A stretch of 64,000 nucleotides of DNA from Streptomyces californicus (GTDB taxonomy: Bacteria > Actinomycetota > Actinomycetes > Streptomycetales > Streptomycetaceae): contig NZ_JNZZ01000042.1 in assembly GCF_000717645.1 (NCBI RefSeq), positions 1 to 64,000 of the forward strand, read 5' to 3'. A program made the position numbers and the translations under genes. Under the pieces are notes generated by a model, which saw nothing but the letters and a program-made list of their open reading frames with translations, was not told the DNA's origin and searched no databases. Positions 25,910 to 34,814 of this stretch are shown one piece after another; the first letter of the stretch is position 1, and every line of letters starts with the position of its first letter.

Positions 25910-26632
25910 ATGCGCGCGAGACTCGTCCCCGCCGCCGCGGCCATCGCCCTCGGCGCCCTGCTGCTTCCCGGCACCGCTCACGCCTCGCCCTCCCCCGCCC
26001 CCGCTGCCGCCGTCCCGGTGGTCGACGTGCGGGCCCACGACTCCGCGGCCGGTACGGCCCTCGTCTCCGGCTACGACGAACCGGGCGCCGAGCTGCGGGT
26101 GGACGCCGGGCGGACGAGCGCCGGACGCTGGCTGGAGATCGACTACCAGGTCCAGCAGACCGGTTACTGGTGCGGTCCCGCCGCGACCCGCATCGCGCTC
26201 TCCGCCCGCACGGCCGCGCCCACCCAGGGCGAGCTGGCCGCGCAGCTCGGCACCACCGAGGCGGGCACGGACCACATCGGCCAGATCACCCGGGTGCTCA
26301 ACGCCCGTCTGGGCGGCGGCTGGTACGAGACCAAGGAGATGCCGAACGACCCGCCCACCCAGGCGCAGCGGGACCTCCTGTGGCACGACATCGTGTTCGA
26401 CGTCGACCGCGGCTACCCGCTGGTCGCCAACATCGTCGCCCCGCCCGGCAACCAGCCGCCCGGCTATCCGCCGGGTCAGACGATCTACCACTACTTCACC
26501 GTCTTCGGCTACGACGCGGTCGACCGCACCGTCCTCATCGCGGACCCCGCGTCGTTCAGCGGCAACCAGATCTACTGGCTCTCCTTCGACCAACTGGCCA
26601 CGCTGATCCCGCCGAAGGGCTACAGCGCCTGA
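25910..26632 (+). CDS. Secreted C39-like cysteine peptidase
   Basis: A 240-residue exported protein. The signal peptide is at about 1-26 (AAAAIALGALLLPGTAHA). The peptidase_C39-like domain has Cys88 in the oxyanion context YQVQQTGYWCGPAA, His194 in IYHYFTVFGYD and an Asp in LIADP. These stand-alone papain-fold proteins in Streptomyces are free of ABC transporters and their substrates are unknown. GGAG precedes the ATG by 5 bases. It is followed on the same strand by an esterase and a DUF4185 protein, both Tat-type exports. Confidence 0.87.
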   Translation: MRARLVPAAAAIALGALLLPGTAHASPSPAPAAAVPVVDVRAHDSAAGTALVSGYDEPGAELRVDAGRTSAGRWLEIDYQVQQTGYWCGPAATRIALSARTAAPTQGELAAQLGTTEAGTDHIGQITRVLNARLGGGWYETKEMPNDPPTQAQRDLLWHDIVFDVDRGYPLVANIVAPPGNQPPGYPPGQTIYHYFTVFGYDAVDRTVLIADPASFSGNQIYWLSFDQLATLIPPKGYSA

Positions 26633-26724
26633 ACCCGGCACCATCCGAACGGCATTCACCCGGTCGCGCGGGCGGCCGTCAGCGCCGCCCGCACCCGGCA
26701 GACGCATTCCCCGACCTGGAGGTC

Positions 26725-27717
26725 ATGTTGAGCACGCACCGGCCCACCCGCAGAGGCGTCATCAAGGCAGCCGCCGGCATCACCGCCGCGTCGGCGCTCG
26801 GCGCGGGAGGCGTCCTGGCGTCGGCGTCCGCCGCCCACGCGGTCGGCGACGGGTTCGGCCTGCGCATCGTGGACCGCGACGAACGCGACCCGCGCATGCG
26901 GTACTTCCGGTTCGCGACCGACGCCGTCGGCTGGAACCCCGGCGTCAACGTCCTGCTGCCGGACGGCTACCACACCGGTGGGCGCAGGTACCCGGTGCTG
27001 TACCTGTTCCACGGCGGCGGCACCGGCCAGGACTTCATCACGTTCGACCGGATGGGGATCCGCGCCTGGACCGCCGGGAAGCCGCTCATCGTTGTGATGC
27101 CGGACGGCGGGGCCGCGGGCTGGTACTCCAACCCGGTCAGCTCCAACGTCGGCCCCCGCAACTGGGAGACCTTCCACATCTCCCAGCTCCTGCCCTGGGT
27201 CGACGCCAACTTCCGTACGTACGCCGAGTACAACGGCCGCGCGGTCTCCGGCTTCTCGATGGGCGGGTTCGGCGCGCTGAAGTACGCGGCCAAGTACTAC
27301 GGGCACTTCGCCTCGGTGAGCTCCCACTCGGGCCCGGCCAGCCTGCGCCGCGACGCGGGACTCGTCACCCACTGGGCCAACCTCTCGTCGGCGGCCGTGG
27401 AGTTGGGCGGCGGCACGGTCTACGGCGCGCCGCTGTGGAACGAGGCCCGGGTCAGCGCCGACAACCCCGTTCAGCGTGTGGAGAGTTACCGGAACAAGCG
27501 GGTGTTCCTGGTCGCCGGGACGAGCCCCGACCCGGTCAACTGGTTCGACACCGTCAACGAGACCCAGGTCCTGGCCGGGCAGCGGGAGTTCCGCGGCGTC
27601 CTCGGGGCGGCCGGCATCCCGCACGAGTGGCACGAGGCGCCCGGCGGCCACTTCGTCCGCCCCGACCTGTTCCGCCGGGACCTGGACGGGATCGTCGCCC
27701 GCCTCCGCAAGGCCTGA
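26725..27717 (+). CDS. Tat-exported esterase of the antigen 85/esterase D family
   Basis: 330 residues. A twin-arginine signal (TRRGVIKAAAGITAASALG) is at about 8-38. The alpha/beta hydrolase has a YLFHGGG oxyanion loop, nucleophile Ser178 in GFSMGGFGALKYA and the catalytic His in GGHFVRPDL near the C-terminus. Family members are acyl esterases or, in mycolate producers, mycolyltransferases; Streptomyces has no mycolates, so hydrolysis is likelier. A GGAGG box is 3 bases from ATG 26725 and 6 from an in-frame TTG one codon later. Confidence 0.88.
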   Translation: MLSTHRPTRRGVIKAAAGITAASALGAGGVLASASAAHAVGDGFGLRIVDRDERDPRMRYFRFATDAVGWNPGVNVLLPDGYHTGGRRYPVLYLFHGGGTGQDFITFDRMGIRAWTAGKPLIVVMPDGGAAGWYSNPVSSNVGPRNWETFHISQLLPWVDANFRTYAEYNGRAVSGFSMGGFGALKYAAKYYGHFASVSSHSGPASLRRDAGLVTHWANLSSAAVELGGGTVYGAPLWNEARVSADNPVQRVESYRNKRVFLVAGTSPDPVNWFDTVNETQVLAGQREFRGVLGAAGIPHEWHEAPGGHFVRPDLFRRDLDGIVARLRKA

Positions 27718-27754
27718 TCCGCGCCCGCCCCCTCCGCCGACCCCGGGAGCCCCC

Positions 27755-28888
27755 ATGCCCGAACAGCACGCGCCGCGACCCGCCCGGCACGACGGGCGGG
27801 CCCCCGGCCCGGACGGTCCGAACGCACCGAGCCGCCGTCTGCTGCTGCGCTCCGCCGCGGCCGGGGGCGTCGCCGCGGCGGCTCTGGCGGCCGGTGCTCC
27901 CGGGGCGGTCGCCGGGCCCGCCGCGAAGCGCGTCACCGGCGCGAAGGTGCGGGACCTGACCGGCCCGGCGCTGACCGGGCGGTTCGCCGCGCCCTGGACG
28001 GATCTCGGCATCCCGGCGCGGTGTCCCGACGGCTCGATGCTGTTCGTGTGCGGCGACACCTTCGACGGGGGTGGTGTCGGCGGGCCGGACTGGCGGTCGC
28101 CGGTGGGGCTGCGTTCGTCGAACGCGGCGCCCGGGTCGCTCGTGGTCGACGGCGCGGTAGGGGGTTCACGCGCCGTCGGCCTCGTCCCGGAGGGACACAC
28201 GGGCGGTACCACCGCCATCCCCTCCGACGTGTTCACGGTGGGACGGACGATGTACATGCACCTGATGCGCGGGGTGATCTACCGGACCCACCACACAGAC
28301 TTCTGGCGCTCCGACGACAGCGGCCGGACCTGGCGGTATCTGTGCCAGTGGCCGGCCGGGCTGCACGGAGGCCAGTTCCAGCAGAAGACGTACGCGGTCG
28401 CGGACGACGGCTACCTGTACGTCCTCTCCACCGCCTTCAACCGGGAAGCGGTCTCCGGACTGCTGCTCCACCGCGTCCGCCAGGACTCCCCCGGCGATCC
28501 GGCAGCCTACGAGCCGTGGGGGTACGCGGGCGGGGCCTGGGGCTGGGGCAACCCGCCGACGACCATCACGTCGCCGCGCCGCTGGGGCGAGATCTGCTTC
28601 CGGGCCGTCGCCGGCCGGTACGCGCTGACCTGGCTCAACATGAGCCCGCTGGACATCCGTGCGCAGATCTTCGCGTCGCCGACCTCGAACCTGTTCACCA
28701 CGGCGGAGCAGGCCATGATCGTCCCCACGGTGCCCGGCCGGGAGACCGGGAACGCCGTGGCGAGCCCGTACGGCGGCTTCATCGTTCCGGGCTCCGGGCT
28801 CGACGATCTCCACATCGCGGTCAGCCAGTGGTACGACAACCGGAACTACCGGGTGATGCAGTACCGGGTGAACGGCTTGACGTATTGA
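27755..28888 (+). CDS. Tat-exported DUF4185 protein, possible endo-D-arabinanase (GH183-like)
   Basis: 377 residues. The twin-arginine signal is at about 26-53 (SRRLLLRSAAAGGVAAAAL). The rest fits a DUF4185 five-bladed propeller: WTDLG, MLFVCGDTF with Asp101, DWRSPVGLRSSN, IYRTHHTDFWRSDDSGRTW and GNPPTTI. DUF4185 proteins include characterised endo-D-arabinanases (GH183) that cut mycobacterial arabinan. Since D-arabinan is not a Streptomyces polymer, a role against mycolate-type bacteria is an inference. It lies 37 bases downstream of the esterase and is probably co-transcribed. Confidence 0.82.
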   Translation: MPEQHAPRPARHDGRAPGPDGPNAPSRRLLLRSAAAGGVAAAALAAGAPGAVAGPAAKRVTGAKVRDLTGPALTGRFAAPWTDLGIPARCPDGSMLFVCGDTFDGGGVGGPDWRSPVGLRSSNAAPGSLVVDGAVGGSRAVGLVPEGHTGGTTAIPSDVFTVGRTMYMHLMRGVIYRTHHTDFWRSDDSGRTWRYLCQWPAGLHGGQFQQKTYAVADDGYLYVLSTAFNREAVSGLLLHRVRQDSPGDPAAYEPWGYAGGAWGWGNPPTTITSPRRWGEICFRAVAGRYALTWLNMSPLDIRAQIFASPTSNLFTTAEQAMIVPTVPGRETGNAVASPYGGFIVPGSGLDDLHIAVSQWYDNRNYRVMQYRVNGLTY

Positions 28889-28922
28889 ACACGTCCCGAT
28901 GGAACGGGTCGGGCCGCTCCCC

Positions 28923-29603
28923 TCAGCCCGGCCCGGCCACCGGGCTCGTCCCCGGCCGCGCGCCCGGTCGTCTCCAGGCGCGGAGGACGGCGTCCGTCGT
29001 GGTGACGGTGGCGACCAGTGCGAGGGTGTTGCGGACCAGGGCGGGGGTGTACTCGGCGGGGACGCCGGCGATGGCGTCGGCCGGGACGACGACCGTGTAG
29101 CCGAGGTTGACCGCGTCGAAGACGGCGTTGGGGACGGCGACGTTGGCCGATACTCCGGTGACGACGAGGGTGCGGCAGCCGAGGTTGCGCAGCAGCGGGT
29201 CGACACCGGTTCCGGCCAGGGGTGAGAGACCGTGCAGCCGGCGTACGACGAGGTCTTCCTCGGCCACCTCGATCGGGGGCGCGACCCGGACGGCGGTGCT
29301 GCCGGTGTGCTGCTGCACGGGAAGGCGGGCGGCGGCGCGGAAGAGCCGGGCGTTGCGGTTGCCGCCCCGCCCGTCGGGCCTGCTCTCGGCGACCGCGTGC
29401 ATCACCTGCGTACCGGCGCCGTGAGCGGTGGCGACGAGCCGGGCGACGTTGGCCAGCGCCCCCGACGAGCGGGCGACGGCGGCGAGTTCGGGCAGGGCGC
29501 TGTCCGTTCCCACGACGCCCTGCTGGCACTCGACGGTCAGGAGGACGGTGGTGGCGGGGTCAAGCAGTGCGGTGAGCTGCTCCGGCACTTCCCTCGACGG
29601 CAC
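28923..29603 (-). CDS. Isochorismatase-family cysteine hydrolase
   Basis: 226 residues of the isochorismatase-like alpha/beta fold. The usual N-terminal catalytic Asp position in 'VLLTVECQQG' is Glu (E in TVECQQGVVG). The Lys/Arg-bearing HAVAESRPDG region and the late TLVVTGVSANVAVPNAV follow; the last lacks the nucleophilic Cys (TGVSANV in place of TGVxTxxCV). It may therefore be a diverged or inactive member. GTG 29603 follows GGGAGGAG. The gene converges on the DUF4185 gene with only 34 bases between. Confidence 0.78.
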   Translation of the reverse strand: MPSREVPEQLTALLDPATTVLLTVECQQGVVGTDSALPELAAVARSSGALANVARLVATAHGAGTQVMHAVAESRPDGRGGNRNARLFRAAARLPVQQHTGSTAVRVAPPIEVAEEDLVVRRLHGLSPLAGTGVDPLLRNLGCRTLVVTGVSANVAVPNAVFDAVNLGYTVVVPADAIAGVPAEYTPALVRNTLALVATVTTTDAVLRAWRRPGARPGTSPVAGPG

Positions 29604-29747
29604 GGGCGCTCCTCCCTCGGTCCGCCTCCGGAAGGTGCGGACGTTCTCGGACGGCTCGGGGCACGCGAGAGTAGCGGCCATTGCGTCATGAAGGAAGAGC
29701 GTCCATGATTCCTGACTGCTGATCAGCTGCCGTCGGAGGGGACGACC

Positions 29748-30281
29748 ATGACCGATATCCCGGGCGCCTCGAACGCCCCGGCCACCCCGCACGCGTCGGA
29801 CACTCCGAGCCCTTCGGGCACGCAGCGTCGTGGCCGTCGGATCATGATGACCCCCGAGGAGCGGGACGCCTATCTTCGCGAGCAGCGCACCTGCCGGGTC
29901 GCCACGATCGGCTCCGACGGCGCTCCGCACATCGGCGCGCTGTGGTTCCTCTGGGACGGCGGCTCCCTCTGGCTGTACTCCATCACCCGCAGCCTGCGCT
30001 GGTCGCACCTGCTCAAGGACCCCAGGATCGCGGTGGTGGTCGACGACGGCGAGGGATACGAGGAACTGCGCGGTGTGGAGCTGACGGGCCGGGTGGAGTT
30101 CGTCGGCGAGGCGCCGCGCACGGGCGAGCCCTGTCCCGAACTCGCCGGGCCCGAGGGGCTGTTCCCGGTCAAGTACTTCGGCATCACGGAGATGCCGCAC
30201 GACGGGCGGCACGCCTGGTTGCGGCTCACTCCGGAGAAGATCACTTCCTGGGACTTCCGCAAACTCGCCGACCTCGCCTGA
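29748..30281 (+). CDS. Pyridoxamine-5'-phosphate-oxidase-like split-barrel protein
   Basis: 177 residues. After a disordered Ser/Pro-rich N-terminus (1-32) comes a split beta-barrel flavin/F420-binding domain (TCRVATIGSDGAPHIGALWFLWDGGSLWLYS, then HLLKDPRIAVVVDDG). Such proteins reduce small molecules with F420H2 or FMN, or bind haem; the substrate is unknown. GGAGGGG lies about 8 bases before the ATG. It is divergent from the isochorismatase-like gene. Confidence 0.84.
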   Translation: MTDIPGASNAPATPHASDTPSPSGTQRRGRRIMMTPEERDAYLREQRTCRVATIGSDGAPHIGALWFLWDGGSLWLYSITRSLRWSHLLKDPRIAVVVDDGEGYEELRGVELTGRVEFVGEAPRTGEPCPELAGPEGLFPVKYFGITEMPHDGRHAWLRLTPEKITSWDFRKLADLA

Positions 30282-30388
30282 CACCGGGCCTCCGACGACA
30301 CGCGGGACACCCGAAACACCCGGACGCCCGCGTACGCAAGGTGCCCGCGAGGGCACGGGCCGGGGCCACAGGAGACCCCCGGCCCCGC

Positions 30389-31303
30389 TCACCCCCCGGC
30401 AGCCATGACGCCCTCCCCCGCAACCCGCAACGCCTTCACCGCCGCTCGGACCGACGGGCGGCGGTCCGCGTCCGTGCGCCAGACCGCGTGGACGTGCCGC
30501 CGCATCGTCCGCCGCACCGGCACCAGCCGCACCCCGTCGGGGACCGGGCCACGCCCCAGCCGGGGAGCCACGCAGACGCCGAACCCGGCGGCGATCAGCG
30601 CCAGTTGCGTGTGGTGCTCGCCCGCAAGATGCGCGATGCGCGGCTCGATGCCCCGGGAGCGCAGCGTGAACATCAGCCACTCGTAACAGAATTCGCCCTC
30701 GGGCCACGACACCCAGGGGTCGTCCGCGAAGTCCTCCAGCTCCACCTCGTCACGGTCCGCCAGCGGGTGTCCGGCCGGCATGGCGATGTCCGGGGCGTCG
30801 TCGACGAGTTCCACCTTGGTCAGCCCGCCGGGCACGGGAAGCCGCTTGTTGCTCCAGTCGAGCACGACGGCCAGGTCGATGTCCCCGCGCAGGACGGCGC
30901 GCACCCCTCGTTCCGGTTCCAACTCCTGCGTGTGGACCGTGAGATCGGGGTGGTCGGCGCGCAGCGAGGTGAGCGCGGCGGGGAACAGCCCGCGCGCCGC
31001 CGTCGGGAAGGCGCAGATCCGCACCTCACCGACCACCTCGCCCCGCTGGGCCTCGATGTCGGACTGGGCCAGCTCCACCTGCGACAGGATCCGGGCCGCG
31101 TGGTCCGCGAGGAGCCGTCCGGCGTCGGTGAGCCGCACGCCGCGGCCGATCTTGGCGAGCAGCTGCTGCCCCACCTCCCGCTCCAGCTTGGCCATCTGCT
31201 GGGAGACCGCCGACGTCGTGACATGCAGCCCGTCGGCTGCGCCGGTCACCGAGCCGTGGCGGGCGAGGGCGTCCAGGGTGCGCAGCCGCTCCAGATTCAA
31301 CAT
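30389..31303 (-). CDS. LysR family transcriptional regulator
   Basis: A 304-residue LTTR with an N-terminal wHTH (RLRTLDALARHGSVTGAADGLHVTTSAVSQQMAKLERE) and a periplasmic-binding-type effector domain from about 90. It is divergent from an EamA transporter 73 bases away, so it likely controls that gene and itself. No Shine-Dalgarno precedes the ATG, while TAGCAT lies about 9 bases upstream, which suggests a leaderless transcript. Confidence 0.92.
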   Translation of the reverse strand: MLNLERLRTLDALARHGSVTGAADGLHVTTSAVSQQMAKLEREVGQQLLAKIGRGVRLTDAGRLLADHAARILSQVELAQSDIEAQRGEVVGEVRICAFPTAARGLFPAALTSLRADHPDLTVHTQELEPERGVRAVLRGDIDLAVVLDWSNKRLPVPGGLTKVELVDDAPDIAMPAGHPLADRDEVELEDFADDPWVSWPEGEFCYEWLMFTLRSRGIEPRIAHLAGEHHTQLALIAAGFGVCVAPRLGRGPVPDGVRLVPVRRTMRRHVHAVWRTDADRRPSVRAAVKALRVAGEGVMAAGG

Positions 31304-31376
31304 GTAAGCGATGCTACGCGATCCACCGCAGAAAGATTCGCTTGTTCTACGAGGAGGTGTTCGTCAGGCTGAACCC

Positions 31377-32543
31377 ATGAGCGCCCCCCGCGAGCCGGCC
31401 GCCACGCCCCCGGCATCACCGCCCTCCCCGCCCGCACCGTCCGCTTCGACCGCCCCGCTCCCGCCTCCGGCCGCGACCGCACGGGCTCCGCTCGCCGACC
31501 GGCGGCCGTCCACCCCGCGACCGGCCCTCGACTGGCGTGTCCGGTTCGTGGCGCTCTCCCTCATCTGGGGCTTCAGCTTCCTGCTGATCAAGGTCGGGAC
31601 CGAGGGGTACGCGCCGTTCCAGGTCACCTTCGGCCGGCTGCTGGCCGGTACGGCGGTCCTGGTCGCCGCCATGGCGATGCGCCGGGAGCGGCTGCCGCGT
31701 TCGGCCCGGACCTGGGTGCACCTCACGGTCGCCGCGCTGCTCCTCAACGCGTTGCCGTTCTCCCTGTTCTCGTACGCGGAGCTGACGATCCCCTCGACGC
31801 TGGCCGGGATCTGCAACGCGACCTCACCGCTGTGGGGCATGGCTCTCTCGGTGGTCGCCCTCTCGGAGGACCGGCCGACCCGCCGCCGGGTGGCCGGACT
31901 CGGCGTCGGCTTCCTCGGCGTCCTCACCGTACTGGGCGCCTGGCAGGGCTTCTCCGGCCTGGACCTGCCGGGGACGGGCATGGCGCTGCTCGCCTCGTTC
32001 TGCTACCCGGTCGGCTGGATCTACGTCCGCCGCACCCTGGCCGGGACGGGGTCGTCGACACTGGCGCTGACAGGCAGTCAGCTTCTGCTCGGCACGGCGC
32101 AACTGGCGGTGGTGACCCCTCTGTTCACCTCCGCCCCCACGTCCTTCCCCGTTCTGCCGACGCTCTCCGTCCTCGCCCTGGGCGCCCTGGGGACGGGCCT
32201 CGCGGTGCTGCTGCAGTACGGCCTGGTCCAGGAGGTCGGTCCGACGACGGCGCAGATGGTCACCTACTTCATCCCGGTGATCGCGACGGCGGCCGGTGTC
32301 GCGCTGCTCGGTGAACAGTTGAGCTGGAACACCCCGGTCGGCGCCCTGATCGTGCTCATCGGGGCGGCGCTCACCCAGAGCCGCGCCCGCCCCGCCACCT
32401 CGACCGCAACCCCGCCCCCTGCCCCTGCCCCTGCCCCTGCCCCTGCGGAGAACACGCCGACCACGCACACGGCCTCTCCCGGCGACGCGCGCACCGCCCT
32501 CCCGGACCCCCCGGAGGCCGCCGCCTGCCTCAGCCGAAGCTGA
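31377..32543 (+). CDS. EamA/DMT-superfamily transporter
   Basis: 388 residues: a disordered Pro-rich N-terminus (1-55), ten predicted membrane helices (about 57-345) in two EamA repeats, and a Pro/Ala tail with AP repeats. RFVALSLIWGFSFLLIKVG and the second-half GVALLGEQLSWNTPVGALIVLIGAAL are typical. It is a putative exporter of amino acids or metabolites, divergent from a LysR regulator that probably controls it. GAGGAGG precedes the ATG at some distance (about 20 bases). The end overlaps the convergent MocR gene by 14 bases. Confidence 0.88.
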   Translation: MSAPREPAATPPASPPSPPAPSASTAPLPPPAATARAPLADRRPSTPRPALDWRVRFVALSLIWGFSFLLIKVGTEGYAPFQVTFGRLLAGTAVLVAAMAMRRERLPRSARTWVHLTVAALLLNALPFSLFSYAELTIPSTLAGICNATSPLWGMALSVVALSEDRPTRRRVAGLGVGFLGVLTVLGAWQGFSGLDLPGTGMALLASFCYPVGWIYVRRTLAGTGSSTLALTGSQLLLGTAQLAVVTPLFTSAPTSFPVLPTLSVLALGALGTGLAVLLQYGLVQEVGPTTAQMVTYFIPVIATAAGVALLGEQLSWNTPVGALIVLIGAALTQSRARPATSTATPPPAPAPAPAPAENTPTTHTASPGDARTALPDPPEAAACLSRS

Positions 32544-33870
32544 CCGGACGGGCCGGCCCCGCGGCGGCCGCCACCGCGTCCGCCAGCGGCCCGATGTCCG
32601 CCGCGCCCAACGGGGAGACGGTGAGCCGCACCGCCGGGGGCGTGTCCAGCCGGAAGCGAGCGCCCGGGGCCACCGCCCAGCCCGCGTGGAGCAGCCGGGC
32701 GACGGCCCCGGTCTCGTCGCTGACCGGCACCCATACGTTCATCCCGCTGCGGCCGTACGCCGCGACGCCGCGCTCGGCGAGGGCGTGGACGAGCGCGTCC
32801 CTGCGGTCGCCGTAGGAACGGGCCACCGCCCGGGTGTCGACGGCGTCCGAGGTCCACAGGTGGAGCACGGCCCGCTGGAGGAGCCGGCTCACCCAGCCGG
32901 GCCCGAGACGCTGCCGCCCCGCCACCCGGTCGACCGTGACGGGGTCCCCGGTGAGCACGGCGACCCGCAGATCGGGGCCGTACGCCTTGGCCGCCGACCG
33001 GATGAACGCCCAGTGGGCCGTCACCCCGGCCAGCGGGTGCAGCGGCAGGTCGACGATGGCGTGCCCGTGGTCGTCCTCGATCAGCAGCACGTCGGGATGA
33101 CGGGCGAGCACCGCGCGCAGGTCGCGGGCGCGGCGCGCGTCCAGCGACGCGCCGGTCGGGTTCTGCGCCCGGTCGGTGACGACGAGGGCCCGCGCCCCGG
33201 CCCGCAGCGCCCGCTCCACGTCCGCGACCAGCGGGCCGGAGTCGTCCACCCCGACCGGCACGGGGCGCAGCCCGAGCGCCGGTACAAGGTCGAGCATGCC
33301 GCCCCAGCCGGGATCCTCCACCGCCACCGCGTCGCCCGGTCGCAGGTGCGCGGCGAGCACCCGCTCGATCGCGTCGAGGGCGCCGGACGCCACGGCGACC
33401 GGGCCGCCGGGCACCCCGTCGGCGTCCATCGCGGACCGGGCGCGGGCGGCGAACTCGGCGACCACCGGGGCCTGCCCGTACAGCCCGCGGCTCTCCGCGT
33501 CGGCGGCGGCAGCGGCGGCCAGTGCCGGCCCGAGATCGGGCAGCAGCGCCGGATCGGGATTGCCCTCGCCCAGGTCCCGCACACCGGGCGGCGCCTCGAC
33601 CCGCAGCGAACCGCGCGACGTACTGGCCGGCGCGGAACGGATCCGGCTCCCCCGGCGGCCCGCCGTCTCGATCACCCCGCGTTCGCGCAGCGTCCGGTAG
33701 GCGGCCGCCACCGTATTGGGGTTGACCTCCAGTCGCGTGGCCAACTCCCGCATGGGGGGCAGCACATGACCGGGCGGGAGGTCTCCGCTGCCGACGCCGC
33801 GCTCGATGCTGGCGGCAATCTCCGATGCGCGCCGCCCACTGATCCGATACTCTCCTAGCACAAACATCAT
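32530..33870 (-). CDS. MocR-type regulator (GntR HTH fused to aminotransferase domain)
   Basis: 446 residues. A GntR wHTH (about 10-75, LPPMRELATRLEVNPNTVAAAYRTLRERGVIETAGRRG) is followed by a fold-type I aminotransferase-like domain with the PLP-Lys region FIRSAAKAYGPDLRVA. MocR regulators sense PLP. The divergent neighbour is a pyridoxamine-phosphate-oxidase-like gene, and a perfect 12-bp palindrome lies between the two starts. No Shine-Dalgarno precedes ATG 33870 and the start is probably leaderless. Confidence 0.92.
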   Translation of the reverse strand: MMFVLGEYRISGRRASEIAASIERGVGSGDLPPGHVLPPMRELATRLEVNPNTVAAAYRTLRERGVIETAGRRGSRIRSAPASTSRGSLRVEAPPGVRDLGEGNPDPALLPDLGPALAAAAAADAESRGLYGQAPVVAEFAARARSAMDADGVPGGPVAVASGALDAIERVLAAHLRPGDAVAVEDPGWGGMLDLVPALGLRPVPVGVDDSGPLVADVERALRAGARALVVTDRAQNPTGASLDARRARDLRAVLARHPDVLLIEDDHGHAIVDLPLHPLAGVTAHWAFIRSAAKAYGPDLRVAVLTGDPVTVDRVAGRQRLGPGWVSRLLQRAVLHLWTSDAVDTRAVARSYGDRRDALVHALAERGVAAYGRSGMNVWVPVSDETGAVARLLHAGWAVAPGARFRLDTPPAVRLTVSPLGAADIGPLADAVAAAAGPARPVSFG

Positions 33871-33872
33871 TA

Positions 33873-33884
33873 TGCACTAGTGCA
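33873..33884. promoter_or_regulatory. Perfect palindrome between MocR gene and PNPOx-like gene
   Basis: TGCACTAGTGCA is a perfect 12-base palindrome, 2 bases upstream of the MocR start and 12 upstream of the split-barrel gene start. It is the obvious candidate binding site for autoregulation and divergent control. Confidence 0.6.
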
Positions 33885-33896
33885 ATGGAGTCCGCA

Positions 33897-34628
33897 ATGC
33901 AGAACCGCGTAACGCCCGAAGGCACGGCTTCCGACGGGCCGGAAACGGAGACCGACGTTCCGGGCCCCGGCGTCGCGGCCCCGTACGTTCCCACCGCCCG
34001 GACCGTCCCCACCCGCTCCAAGGAACGCGCCTCCTACGACCGCGAGCTGGTCCACTCGATCCTCGACGAGGCGTACCTCTGCCATCTGGGCTTCGTACGC
34101 GATGGCGCGCCGGTGGTCCTGCCGACCCTGTTCGGCCGGGTGGGCGAGCGGCTGTACGTCCACGGTTCGACGGGCTCACGGCCGCTGCGCTCGGCGAGGA
34201 GCGCGGACCCGGGGCTGCCGGTCTGCCTGACGGTCACCCATGTCGACGCCCTCGTCCTGGCCCGGTCCGCCTTCCACCACTCGATGAACTACCGCTCGGT
34301 GGTGGTGCACGGCACGGCCGTGACGGTGACCGACCCCGAGGAGCGGCGGCTCGCCCTGGACGCGATCGTGGACCAGGTGGTGCCGGGCCGCTCCCGCGAC
34401 TCCCGGCCCGCAGACGCCAAGGAACTCGCGGCGACCGCCGTGATCCGGCTCGATCTCGACGAGGTCTCCGCGAAGGTGCGCACCGGCGGCCCCAACGACG
34501 AGCCCGAGGACGCCGGCCTCCCCCACTGGACCGGCATCGTGCCGCTCACCCGCGGCTACGCGGCACCGGTCCCGGCGGACGACCTCGACCCGGCCATCGG
34601 CGTACCGGACTATCTGGCGACGCTCTGA
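33897..34628 (+). CDS. Pyridoxamine-5'-phosphate-oxidase-like protein
   Basis: 243 residues. After about 45 mostly disordered residues comes a split-barrel (ILDEAYLCHLGFVRDGAPVVLPTLFGRVGERLYVHGSTGS, and HHSMNYRSVVVHGTAVTV). It belongs to the PNPOx-like family that often neighbours MocR regulators in actinobacteria; FMN, F420 or haem binding is possible. The start is ATG 33897 with GGAG 6-7 bases upstream; an earlier in-frame ATG at 33885 sits before that box. Confidence 0.86.
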   Translation: MQNRVTPEGTASDGPETETDVPGPGVAAPYVPTARTVPTRSKERASYDRELVHSILDEAYLCHLGFVRDGAPVVLPTLFGRVGERLYVHGSTGSRPLRSARSADPGLPVCLTVTHVDALVLARSAFHHSMNYRSVVVHGTAVTVTDPEERRLALDAIVDQVVPGRSRDSRPADAKELAATAVIRLDLDEVSAKVRTGGPNDEPEDAGLPHWTGIVPLTRGYAAPVPADDLDPAIGVPDYLATL

Positions 34629-34703
34629 CCCGCGCACCTGGCGAGCCCTCCGGCGCTGCGCCGCAACGACGGGGCGAGGGGCCCCGGATCGCCGGCGCGG
34701 GTC

Positions 34704-34790
34704 CGCGTCGGGAGTGGCCGCCCGCGTCGGGAGTGGCCGCCCGCGCCGGGCCGGGCGGCGGGCGGCGGGCGGCGGGCGGCGGGCGGCGGC
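34704..34790. repeat. Tandem 19-bp and 7-bp repeats
   Basis: CGCGTCGGGAGTGGCCGCC is present twice (34704, 34723; period 19) and runs into about five GGGCGGC heptamers (34753-34790). It lies between convergent genes in a 186-base interval. Confidence 0.85.
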
Positions 34791-34814
34791 ACAGTCAGAC
34801 GCGTGGCCGGCGCA

